Below are positions 27,813 through 35,209 of a DNA stretch of 64,000 nucleotides, in pieces; the first letter of the stretch is position 1; each line of letters begins with the position of its first letter. Below the pieces are notes generated by a model. The model did not search any database. It saw only the letters and a list, made by a program, of their open reading frames with translations, and was not told the DNA's origin. This stretch comes from Kineosporia aurantiaca JCM 3230 (GTDB taxonomy: Bacteria > Actinomycetota > Actinomycetes > Actinomycetales > Kineosporiaceae): assembly GCA_000719025.1 (NCBI GenBank), contig JODP01000003.1, positions 248,001 to 312,000 on the forward strand, written 5' to 3'. Both the position numbers and the translations under genes were made by a program.

Positions 27813-28601
27813 TCACCCGTAGGTGTCGCCGGGCCCCTTCGAACCGGGAGCCACCCGCGGGCCGTGCCTCCAGGAGGGGGCGGACGGGCCGCGCACCACG
27901 ATCCGGGTGACGGTGCCCTCGCCGACCTCCCGGGCCAGAAGGCCGAGCAGGTTGGGGGAGAGCAGCCGGACCTGGGTCGCCCAGGCCGAGGAGTCGGCAC
28001 CGACGGTCAGCACCCCGTCAACGAAGCTGAGCGGCTGGCAGTGCCCGGCCACGTCCGGGCCGACGATCTGGTCCCACCGGCCGAGCACCCCGCCGACCGC
28101 GACCGTCTCGGTCCAGCCGCGCTCGGCGATGAGGCGGCCCATCACCGAGTCCAGGCCCTGTGGATCGCGGGCATCCGGGTGGGCGCCGGAGCGGGTGTTG
28201 GCTCCTTCCCGGCGCTGCCGGGCCAGCGCAGCGGCCCCCACGCGTCCTGGGATCCCGGGTTTATCCCCACGAGCAGCGGCGGCGGCGCGGGCTCTCCCCA
28301 AGGCCGCGCGGACCGCGTCAGCACCGTTGTCCACAGCCTCTTGTGGATTGTTGAAAGTGCTTTGACCTGCGGTTACACCCGAAGAACCGCGCGGTGGGAG
28401 AGCTGCGTCACGACGGTTGTCCACAGCTGAACGAGACTCTGTGTCCACATGGTTATCCACAGTCGGACCAGGGTGTCGGGGAGTTCCGTCCCCAGCCCGC
28501 CCGGCGTTTCCCACAGGGTGTGAGGAAGTTGTGGATAAAGGCTGTTCTTTGTTCGTGGCCGAGTTGTTGCCTACCCCGGGCTTGCTTCCCTTAGTGGACA
28601 C
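27813..28601 (-). CDS. dciA: DciA-family (DUF721) replicative helicase partner
   Basis: 262-residue protein. The C-terminal third has the DUF721/DciA fold: LIAERGWTETVAVGGVLGRW, DQIVGPDVAGHCQPLSFVDG and LTVGADSSAWATQVRLLSPN. DciA loads or assists the replicative helicase DnaB in bacteria lacking DnaC. The N-terminal about 150 residues are disordered and contain repeated VDN motifs; these are encoded by DnaA-box sequences (28327-28538), listed separately. The start overlaps the recF stop by about 11 bp. Located between recF and gyrB, the standard actinobacterial position. The disordered part is longer than in the shortest family members. Confidence 0.93.
   Translation of the reverse strand: MSTKGSKPGVGNNSATNKEQPLSTTSSHPVGNAGRAGDGTPRHPGPTVDNHVDTESRSAVDNRRDAALPPRGSSGVTAGQSTFNNPQEAVDNGADAVRAALGRARAAAAARGDKPGIPGRVGAAALARQRREGANTRSGAHPDARDPQGLDSVMGRLIAERGWTETVAVGGVLGRWDQIVGPDVAGHCQPLSFVDGVLTVGADSSAWATQVRLLSPNLLGLLAREVGEGTVTRIVVRGPSAPSWRHGPRVAPGSKGPGDTYG
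28327..28538. promoter_or_regulatory. DnaA-box cluster inside the dciA coding sequence
   Basis: Four perfect 9-mers: TTGTCCACA at 28327-28335 and 28417-28425, TTATCCACA at 28453-28461, and its complement TGTGGATAA at 28530-28538. Near matches are TGTGGATTG (28342), TGTCCACA (about 28441) and TTTCCCACA (28507). In the dciA frame they encode the repeated VDN residues of the disordered region. Four consensus boxes in 212 bp outside oriC is far above chance and suggests DnaA binding. Confidence 0.7.
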
Positions 28602-29760
28602 GCGTAACCGCCCCCTTCACCACATCGACCCGACCCCCGCTGAGCGCCTTCGGCACATCCTCCGCCACTGCTGCCGTCACCAGGACCTGCTCGGCCCCGG
28701 CGACCAGCTCGGCCAGCCGCTCGCGGCGACCGGCGTCCAGCTCGGCGAACACGTCGTCCAGGATCAGCACCGGCTCCGCGGACTCGTCCCCGTCGCCCCG
28801 CAGCAAGTCGTACGAGGAAAGGCGCAGAGCGAGGGCGAACGACCAGGACTCCCCGTGGCTGGCGTACCCCTTCGCCGGTAGACCACCGAGGGTGAGCAAC
28901 AGATCGTCCCGGTGTGGCCCGACCATGCTGATACCCCGCTCCAGCTCCGTGGTCCGGTTTTCCTCCATCCCCGCAAGCAGCCGCTCGCGCAGGGACTCGC
29001 GGGAGGGAACGTCCATTTGTACTGGGGTCGGCGCCACCGCACCGCCGATGTCCTCCCCGAGAGTGCTGCGGTAGGTGAGCGTGGCCGTCCCTTGCCCCAG
29101 GCTGACCGCTTCGTAGGACGCTGCAACCAACGGAGTAAGCGCCCTGACCAGGTACAGCCGACCGAAGAGCAGTTCTGCGCCGGCCGCCGCCAGATGCGTG
29201 TTCCAGACGTCCAGGGTGCTCAGGTCCGGTTTGCGACCGCTCCGCATCGCCTTGCCGGAGGTTTTCAACAGGGCGTTGCGCTGGCGCAGCACCTTCTCGT
29301 AGTCGGAGCGGACCCCGGCGAAACGCGGTGCGCGGAGCACCAGCAGGTCGTCCATGAACCGGCGCCGACCATCGGGATCACCCTTGACGATGGCCAGATC
29401 CTCCGGCGCGAAGAGCACCGTGCGCAGCAGACCGAGTGCATCGCGGGCCCGGCCGACCGGAGAGCGGTTGATCCGGGCCCGGTTGCTGCCGCTCGGCACG
29501 ATCTCGAGTTCGACCAGGGCCTTGCGCTCGTCCCGCTGGATCGCGGTGCGGATCACCGCCCGGGACGCCCCCGAGCGGATCAGCGGCGCGTCCGTACTGA
29601 CCCGGTGACTGGAGTGCGACGCGACGTAGCCGATCGCCTCGACCAGATTCGTCTTACCCTGCCCGTTCGGCCCGACCAGCGCTGTCACTCCGGGCTCGAG
29701 CGGCAGCTCGGCACTCTCGTAGGAACGGAAGTCGGCCAACGAGAGATGGGTGACGTGCAT
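28591..29760 (-). CDS. recF: DNA replication and repair protein RecF
   Basis: 389-residue SMC-like ATPase that binds gapped DNA and helps load RecA. Walker A GPNGQGKTNLVEAIGY at residues 30-45; the FRSY motif near the start (ADFRSYESAEL); signature region GYASHGESWSFALALRLS; Walker B VLILDDVFAELD. Length is typical. It lies in the order dnaN-gnd-recF-dciA, all leftward. ATG start at the conserved N-terminus (MHVTHLSLADF). Confidence 0.97.
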   Translation of the reverse strand: MHVTHLSLADFRSYESAELPLEPGVTALVGPNGQGKTNLVEAIGYVASHSSHRVSTDAPLIRSGASRAVIRTAIQRDERKALVELEIVPSGSNRARINRSPVGRARDALGLLRTVLFAPEDLAIVKGDPDGRRRFMDDLLVLRAPRFAGVRSDYEKVLRQRNALLKTSGKAMRSGRKPDLSTLDVWNTHLAAAGAELLFGRLYLVRALTPLVAASYEAVSLGQGTATLTYRSTLGEDIGGAVAPTPVQMDVPSRESLRERLLAGMEENRTTELERGISMVGPHRDDLLLTLGGLPAKGYASHGESWSFALALRLSSYDLLRGDGDESAEPVLILDDVFAELDAGRRERLAELVAGAEQVLVTAAVAEDVPKALSGGRVDVVKGAVTRVH

Positions 29761-29856
29761 CGGGGTGGATCGATCTCCAGTCGGGTCCGCTTGCGTGGCC
29801 GGTCCATCGTCGTCCCGTTCGGCCGATCGAGTCCAGCTCAGACGCGGAACAGCGAG

Positions 29857-29894
29857 CGAGCCGCCGACTGCCCCTTCGGGCGGCCGGCGGCTCG
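29857..29894 (-). terminator. Hairpin after gnd
   Basis: Arms of about 17 bp (CGAGCCGCCG... paired with ...CGGCGGCTCG) around a CTTC loop with minor mismatch, 26 bp beyond the gnd stop codon. No long T-tail; may partly separate gnd from recF. Confidence 0.5.
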
Positions 29895-29919
29895 GTCGAT
29901 CTTCAGCCTGAGGCTGTGG

Positions 29920-30849
29920 TTACTCCTGGGTGGAGCCGGTGCCCGAGCTCGGGCCGGCGTCCGCGGCCTTGGCGGCGTGCACCGCGTGGCCACCGAACTG
30001 GTTGCGCAGCGCCGCGACGGCCTTCATCGCCGGCGAGTCGTCCTGCCGGGAGGTGAACCGGGCGTAGAGCGCGGCGGTCATCACCGGAGCCGGGACGGCG
30101 TTGGCGATGGCCTCCTCGATCGTCCAGCGGCCCTCGCCGGAGTCGTCGACGTAGCCGCTGATCTTGCCGAAGCCCGGGTCTTCCTCCAGGCCCTTGACCA
30201 GCAGGTCGAGCAGCCAGGAGCGGACCACGGTGCCCCGGGTCCAGGCCTTGAACGAGCCCGGGACGTCCTTGACGATGTCCTTGGCCGCGAGCAGCTCGTA
30301 GCCCTCGGCGTAGGCCTGCATCAGGCCGTACTCGATGCCGTTGTGCACCATCTTGGCGTAGTGACCGGCGCCGATCTCACCGGCGTGGACGAAGCCCTCG
30401 TCGCGCGGGCCCTCGGGGCGCAGCGCGTCGAAGATCGGCATGGCGCGCTCGACGTTCTTCGCGTCACCGCCGACCATCAGGCCGTAGCCGTTCTTCAGGC
30501 CCCAGACACCGCCGGAGACGCCGCAGTCGAGGTACTCGACACCCTTCGCGGCGAGCAGCTCGGCGTGCTTGAAGTCGTCGCTGAAGCGCGAGTTACCGCC
30601 GTCGATGACCAGGTCACCGGAGTCAAGGTGGTTGCCGACCTCTTCGACAGTGCTGCGCGTGATCTCACCGGAGGGCACCATGACCCAGATGATGCGCGGG
30701 GAGGGGACGGCGGCGACCAGTTCCTCGATCGAGGCGACATCACTGACATCCGGGTTACGGTCGTAACCGGTCACCTTGATGCCCGCCTCGGTCAGGCGCT
30801 TGTACATGTTGCCGCCCATGCGGCCGAGGCCGATCAATCCGATGTGCAC
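29920..30849 (-). CDS. gnd: 6-phosphogluconate dehydrogenase, decarboxylating (short type)
   Basis: 309-residue enzyme that oxidises and decarboxylates 6-phosphogluconate to ribulose 5-phosphate. Rossmann motif GLGRMGGNM at residues 7-15, then LVIDGGNSRFSDDFKHAELL and the catalytic region CGVSGGVWGLKNGYGLMVGG (substrate loop and Gly-rich segment), and GHYAKMVHNGIEYG with the active-site Lys and Asn. The short form (about 300 residues rather than 470) is commonly NAD-preferring; the coenzyme is inferred, not read. It lies between dnaN and recF, a placement typical of actinobacteria. Confidence 0.95.
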   Translation of the reverse strand: MHIGLIGLGRMGGNMYKRLTEAGIKVTGYDRNPDVSDVASIEELVAAVPSPRIIWVMVPSGEITRSTVEEVGNHLDSGDLVIDGGNSRFSDDFKHAELLAAKGVEYLDCGVSGGVWGLKNGYGLMVGGDAKNVERAMPIFDALRPEGPRDEGFVHAGEIGAGHYAKMVHNGIEYGLMQAYAEGYELLAAKDIVKDVPGSFKAWTRGTVVRSWLLDLLVKGLEEDPGFGKISGYVDDSGEGRWTIEEAIANAVPAPVMTAALYARFTSRQDDSPAMKAVAALRNQFGGHAVHAAKAADAGPSSGTGSTQE

Positions 30850-30868
30850 GGGGTCTTTCCCTTCGGGG

Positions 30869-31999
30869 TCAGCCCGCGATTCGCACCGGCATCAGGAGGT
30901 ACCGATAGCTGCTGTCGTCCGGCCCGTCCGGGTCGGTTTGCGGCGACAGCACCGCGGGCTTGGTGGGCTGGGTGAATGACAGGCGGACCAGGGGCGAGTT
31001 CAGTGCCCCGAGGCCGTCGAGCAGGAACTGCGGGTTGAAGGCGATGGAGAGATCGTCACCAACTAGCGTCGACTCAACTGCCTCCGACGCTTGAGCATCT
31101 TCTCCTTGCCCTGCTTCCAGCGTGAGGAGGCCCTCCGCGAAGGTGAGTCGGACCGGTGTGTTCCGTTCCGCCACCAGCGCGACGCGTTTCACCGCGTCTG
31201 TCAGAGCCTGCGTCCCTACCAGCGCATATGTCGCCACCGAGTCGGGGAACAGTGCGCGAACCTTCGGGTAGTCGCCCTCCACCAGCAATGAGGTGGTGCG
31301 GCGCCCGCCGGCCTCGAAACCGATCATCTCGGTCGCTCCGCCGGTGGTCAGGGCGAGGGTGACGTCGGCGCTGGTGCCGAGGGCCTTCGCCACGTCGGAA
31401 AGAGTGCGGGCCCGGACCAGGGCGACGCTGCTCTGACCGGGGTCGCCAGGATGCCAGGGCAAAGTACGCATCGCGAGCCGATACCGGTCGGTGGCCAGCA
31501 GGGTCATCTGGTCGCCCTCGATCTCGCACCGGATACCGGTGAGGATCGGGAGCGTCTCGTCCCGGCTGGCTGCGATGCTGACCTGCCCCACCGCCTGGGT
31601 GAAGATGTCACCGGCGACCGTACCGGACGCGTCCGGCATGACCGGAAGGGTGGGGTATTCCTCCACCGGCATGGTCAGCAGGGTGAAGCGCCCGGAGCCA
31701 CAGGTGACCGAGACCTTGGACCCGTCGGTGGTCAGGTCGACGGGCTTGGCCGGCAGCGACCGGGAGATGTCGGCGAGCAGCTTGCCGGAGACCAGCGCGG
31801 TACCCGCGTCCATCACCTCGGCCGGGATCTCGACCCGGGCCGAGACCTCGTAGTCGAAACTTGAGAGCCGCAGCACACCGACCGCGTCCGCCTCCAGCAG
31901 GAGACCCGCGAGGACCGGGACCGGGGGGCGGCTGGGCAGCGCACGGGCCGCCCAGGCAACTGCGTCCGCCAGCGCGTCGCGCTCAACCCGGAATTTCAC
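30869..31999 (-). CDS. dnaN: DNA polymerase III sliding clamp (beta subunit)
   Basis: 376-residue beta clamp, which forms the ring that holds DNA polymerase III on DNA. N-terminal MKFRVERDALADAVAWAARA and domain-joining segments such as GRFTLLTMPVEEYPTLPVMP are typical, as is the C-terminal end SYRYLLMPVRI, which lines the partner-binding pocket. Length normal. It is the first gene leftward of oriC, and 19 bp before gnd. Confidence 0.98.
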   Translation of the reverse strand: MKFRVERDALADAVAWAARALPSRPPVPVLAGLLLEADAVGVLRLSSFDYEVSARVEIPAEVMDAGTALVSGKLLADISRSLPAKPVDLTTDGSKVSVTCGSGRFTLLTMPVEEYPTLPVMPDASGTVAGDIFTQAVGQVSIAASRDETLPILTGIRCEIEGDQMTLLATDRYRLAMRTLPWHPGDPGQSSVALVRARTLSDVAKALGTSADVTLALTTGGATEMIGFEAGGRRTTSLLVEGDYPKVRALFPDSVATYALVGTQALTDAVKRVALVAERNTPVRLTFAEGLLTLEAGQGEDAQASEAVESTLVGDDLSIAFNPQFLLDGLGALNSPLVRLSFTQPTKPAVLSPQTDPDGPDDSSYRYLLMPVRIAG

Positions 32000-32850
32000 G
32001 GGTACCCCTCCACAACCGGCCGAAGAATGTAGGACGACGCACAGTCACCGGTCCGGCGGTTTCGTCGGACCAGGAGATGTGCAGTTCTCGCCCGCCGACA
32101 TTACGCGAGTTCGCGAGGCCGGGGGAACTCGATCGGCGGGTCGCGCCCGGCGGGCGCCCACCGGGCCTTCTTCCGGGCGGCGAGGCTTCCAGCGGGGTTG
32201 AGAGCTAATGAAGGACGCCGGGAGCGGTCCGGGTGCCGGTTGGCACCTTTCGGGGCGGTGGGGGGCTGCTGGGTGCTTATGGACGCCGGTCGGTGGTTGT
32301 CCGGGGTGGGAACTTCGCGGTCGGCGGCTTGGAGGCTCGGGCCGGGGACTGTCTGCGGCTGCAGTTCTGGTTCCTGAGCTCGGTGGTCTTCGGGATGTTG
32401 GGCTGCGTGAGCTTCGACCATCTTCGGGCGGTGTGGGGTTCGGCCGGCTACGGCGCCGGCTCGGTGACCTTGCTCGCGGAGCGCTCGCCCGAAAACCAGC
32501 TCCAATGACTGTCCGCACCCGACGGAGCACCAAAGCGGCAACGACGCGAAAGTCACCCGCCCAAGGGAGCATCCGACGCTCGCCAGCGCTTGCTGTAGCT
32601 CTCCCCACAGCAGCTCGCCCTACGTCTCCGGCTTGCCTCCAGATTCCGGATCAGCGCCAGCTCACGGCCGAGCTACAGAGTCGTCCTGGGGTAGCCAAGA
32701 TCGTCCCGGGGTAGGAGCGCCGAGACCCAGCTCCGGGTACGGCCTCCAGGCCGAGCTTGCACCCCACCGGACCGAAGACCGACCTACAGACCAACCCCTT
32801 AGGTGTGAGCGACCACCCGCCGATGAGGTCTTGCGGATCCGAGCACTTAT

Positions 32851-32866
32851 TCGAACACTTGTTCGT
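32851..32866. promoter_or_regulatory. LexA (SOS) box-like sequence in the origin region
   Basis: TCGAACACTTGTTCGT matches 15 of 16 positions of the actinobacterial SOS box TCGAAC-N4-GTTCGA; the other strand carries CGAAC-AAGT-GTTCG exactly. A second half-site GTTCGAAC occurs about 10 bp to the right. No gene starts nearby: dnaN begins about 850 bp to the left. Confidence 0.5.
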
Positions 32867-33011
32867 AGGACAGGTGTTCGAACCTCCGTGCGGGTTTTCC
32901 CCAGCCCACCAAGCAGCCGGAGGGGCGCTCGCCCGCCCAGCCCAAATGTTGGTGGATCCACAATTTTCCTAGTCAAAACAGTTTGTTGTTTGTAGTAGCG
33001 CCTGTGGATTC

Positions 33012-33710
33012 TGTGGGTAACCCTCGTTTTGCCTGGTCAACGAGCTGAGGGCCTGTCAATTGTTGGTGGATGAATTTGCCGTGTCCGTGGAGAGACCGTG
33101 GATAAACCAGGGCTTCCCCACAAGGTTGTCCTCCGGCGTCCACAGATGACCCACAGTTGTCCACAGTTTGTCCCCAGCAAAAGCCCCTTCATCCACAGAT
33201 TTATTCACGCCCCCTCAAAGGCAGTTATCCACCCCCTGCACAAAACTTGTCCACGGGGTGTCGACAAACTGACTGGCGCACCTGCCGAGACCCCCAAAAC
33301 CGGTCGTTTTGGCTGGTCCAAGCGTTACCCACAAAACCCCAGGTCTGTTGAAAACCTCTGTGGACAAGCCCGATCCGCAGCGATCCATCCACAGACTTGT
33401 CCCCACCTGTGCGCGAATCGCGAAGTTTCCCCACACCTGTGCACAACGCGAAGTGCCTGTGGATAACCACCAACTCGAGGCCAGCAAACGGCTTTCGCCG
33501 ACAGCGTCTCATGCCACCCTCCATCCCGCCTACTTATCCACAGATTTTGTCCCCACTCTGTGCACAGTGTGGATATCCCGGTCCCGCCAAAACCGGCCGA
33601 CCACCCCGTGAGCACCCTTCTTTTGCCTTCTGAACAGGGTCAACGCCAAAACCGAAGAAGGCCGCGGCCGGGCACCCCGACTGGGCAAAAATGGCCGAAG
33701 CTGTGGACAA
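33012..33710. promoter_or_regulatory. oriC DnaA-box cluster
   Basis: Perfect or near-perfect 9-mers, by position. TTGTCCACA type: 33157, 33359 (complement), 33702 (complement). TTATCCACA type: 33458 (complement), 33534. One-mismatch boxes: 33012 (TTACCCACA complement), 33097 (CGTGGATAA), 33168, 33225, 33247, 33325, 33397 and 33547. Weaker ones: 33136, 33189, 33385, 33427 and 33568. Both strands are used. The density and mix resemble Streptomyces origins, where about 19 boxes bind DnaA to open the DNA. Confidence 0.88.
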
Positions 33711-33716
33711 CATGTT

Positions 33717-33775
33717 GGTGGGGTAAGAAATAAAAGTTTTCGAGGCTCGAATAACCGGGGTAATAAGCAATTCCC
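33717..33775. other. AT-richer segment, candidate DNA-unwinding element
   Basis: The stretch reading AAGAAATAAAAGTTTT and AATAACCGGGGTAATAAGCA lies just after the rightmost consensus DnaA box (33702-33710) and is clearly richer in A and T than its surroundings. Its position fits a duplex-opening element, but no experimental signature can be read from sequence. Confidence 0.45.
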
Positions 33776-34032
33776 GAACCGTTGGCCCGATTTAGCGGCG
33801 TTCCACGCTTCTACAGTCGGCGCAGCAAAAAGCCGCAGCAGGGTCTGACTGACGGGGTAGCACGCCGTTCGGCGGGTGAAAAAGGCTGCGGTAACGGGCT
33901 GGGCCAGGCGTCCGCGCGATCACGACGAGTGGACTGTTGCTACAGAAAGACAGGCAGGGTCAATGCCGCTGCCGGCAGACGAGCACGGTGATGACTGAGC
34001 CCAGAGACCGGGTGGTCGATCGCGTGGGCGAG

Positions 34033-34304
34033 TTGGCTGTCGGGCCGACCGTCGGGGGCTGACTGTCGGGGGCTGACTGCGGGGGCCGACTGTCGGGCCA
34101 ACTGCGGGGGCTGACTGCGGGGGCTGACTGCGGGGGCCGACTGTCGGGCCAACTGCGGGCTGGCTGTCGGGCCAACTGCCGGGCCGCCTGTCGGGCTGGC
34201 TGTCGGGCCAACTGCCGGGCCGCCTGTCGGGCTGCCTGTCGGGCCAACTGCCGGGCTGGCTGTCGGGGCTGCATGTTGAGCCAGCTGTCGGGCTGCCTGT
34301 CGGG
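34033..34304. repeat. Degenerate GC-rich tandem repeat in oriC
   Basis: Repeated words of about 12-13 bp built from CTGTCGGGC, CAACTGC and GGGGGCTGACTG, roughly 20 units with frequent single-base changes. The translation is a string of Ala-Arg-Gln-Pro in one frame, so it is not coding. No spacer pattern as in CRISPR. Confidence 0.75.
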
Positions 34305-34395
34305 CTATGCGTGGTGGCTATGCGTGGTGGCTATGCGTGGTGGCGATGCGGGGGTGGCGATGCGGGGGTGGCGATGCGGGGGTGGCGATGCGGGG
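34305..34395. repeat. Two adjoining short tandem repeats
   Basis: Three copies of the 13-mer CTATGCGTGGTGG (34305-34343), then three copies and a partial of the 14-mer CGATGCGGGGGTGG (34344-34395). The second clearly derives from the first by insertion and base change. Confidence 0.85.
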
Positions 34396-34980
34396 CATCT
34401 GGCCGCTCAGGGCGAACCATAGGGAGACGTCGGTGTGCTGCCCCTTCTGACACATCCTGATCACGGTGCGCACGGCCGGGGCGGTTCGCATGCGTGGGTG
34501 TGTGAAGCCGTTCTTGCCGACCGGATGCGTGCTTGCAGGCGAGCAGAGCCTGGGGGCTCAACAGGCAGGGCCATCCATAGGACTGGGAGAGCAGACGCCT
34601 GCGGGAGAGAGCCGCTTGATGGGTATGAGTGCTCAGAGGCGAGCGCGTAAGAAGTTTGGCGGTTGAGGTAAGCGCCACGTTCGTCCGCTGGCTGAACCAA
34701 GACCCGGCGAGCAACCAGGTCTTCCTGGACAGCGGCAGCTTGCCGTCCACCACAGCCGATCTGAGTGACCCGGCACTCTCGGCAAACGGGTATCCGAGGG
34801 GGCAGGTGTGCCAGCGCCATCGGTTCGGTAAGTACAGGTAGCGAGGTCGTCCTTGTGGAGGTGTGCGCCTGAGGGCTGGGTTGGTGAGGGCAGAAACTAA
34901 GGCTGGTGAGGCAGGGCACAGGTTGCTGCCGAGAACCGTCCGGTACGCCCGCCAGCCCAGTCCGAGAGCCGCGGCCAGCA

Positions 34981-35085
34981 GCAGCCGGCCGAGCAGTAGC
35001 TGGCCAAGCAGCAGCCGGCCAAGCAGCAGCCGGCCGAGCAGCAGCCGGCCGAGCAGCAGCCGGCCGAGCAGCAGCCGGCCGAGCA
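34981..35085. repeat. 15-bp tandem repeat next to dnaA
   Basis: Seven head-to-tail copies of GCAGCCGGCCGAGCA, with one diverged copy (34996-35010) and one with a single change (35011-35025). The array ends 125 bp after the dnaA stop codon on the dnaN side. It is translated as an LLLGR repeat in a spurious frame. Confidence 0.88.
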
Positions 35086-35209
35086 GCAGCCAGTGCAGGC
35101 GGGCGTCGGGTGGCGGAGCTGTTTTCCTACGCGCGGACCTACCAAACCGCCGCTGGCGGGCGTCCTTCATTGAAAGCAGTGCTCTTACCCCGCCGGGAAG
35201 GCAGGGCGG

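Larger units (their letters stand above)
32000..35209. other. oriC: Chromosomal replication origin region (oriC)
   Basis: 3.2 kb between dnaN and dnaA, longer than the about 1 kb origin spacers usual in actinobacteria. From left to right: a GC-rich part without recognisable signals (32000-32850); an orphan LexA-box-like sequence (32851-32866); the DnaA-box field (about 33000-33710); an AT-richer segment (33717-33775); and GC-rich tandem repeats (34033-34395 and 34981-35085). None of the open frames in the region looks like a gene: they have no family signal and are made of repeat translation. Confidence 0.9.

Noticed and set aside
34033..34395. Possible CRISPR array
   Set aside because: Units are contiguous and degenerate, with no unique spacers of constant length and no cas genes.
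34331..35170. 279-codon leftward frame with LLLGR repeats in oriC
   Set aside because: The repeats are the 15-bp DNA array read in one frame; no start signal or family motif; lies in the origin.
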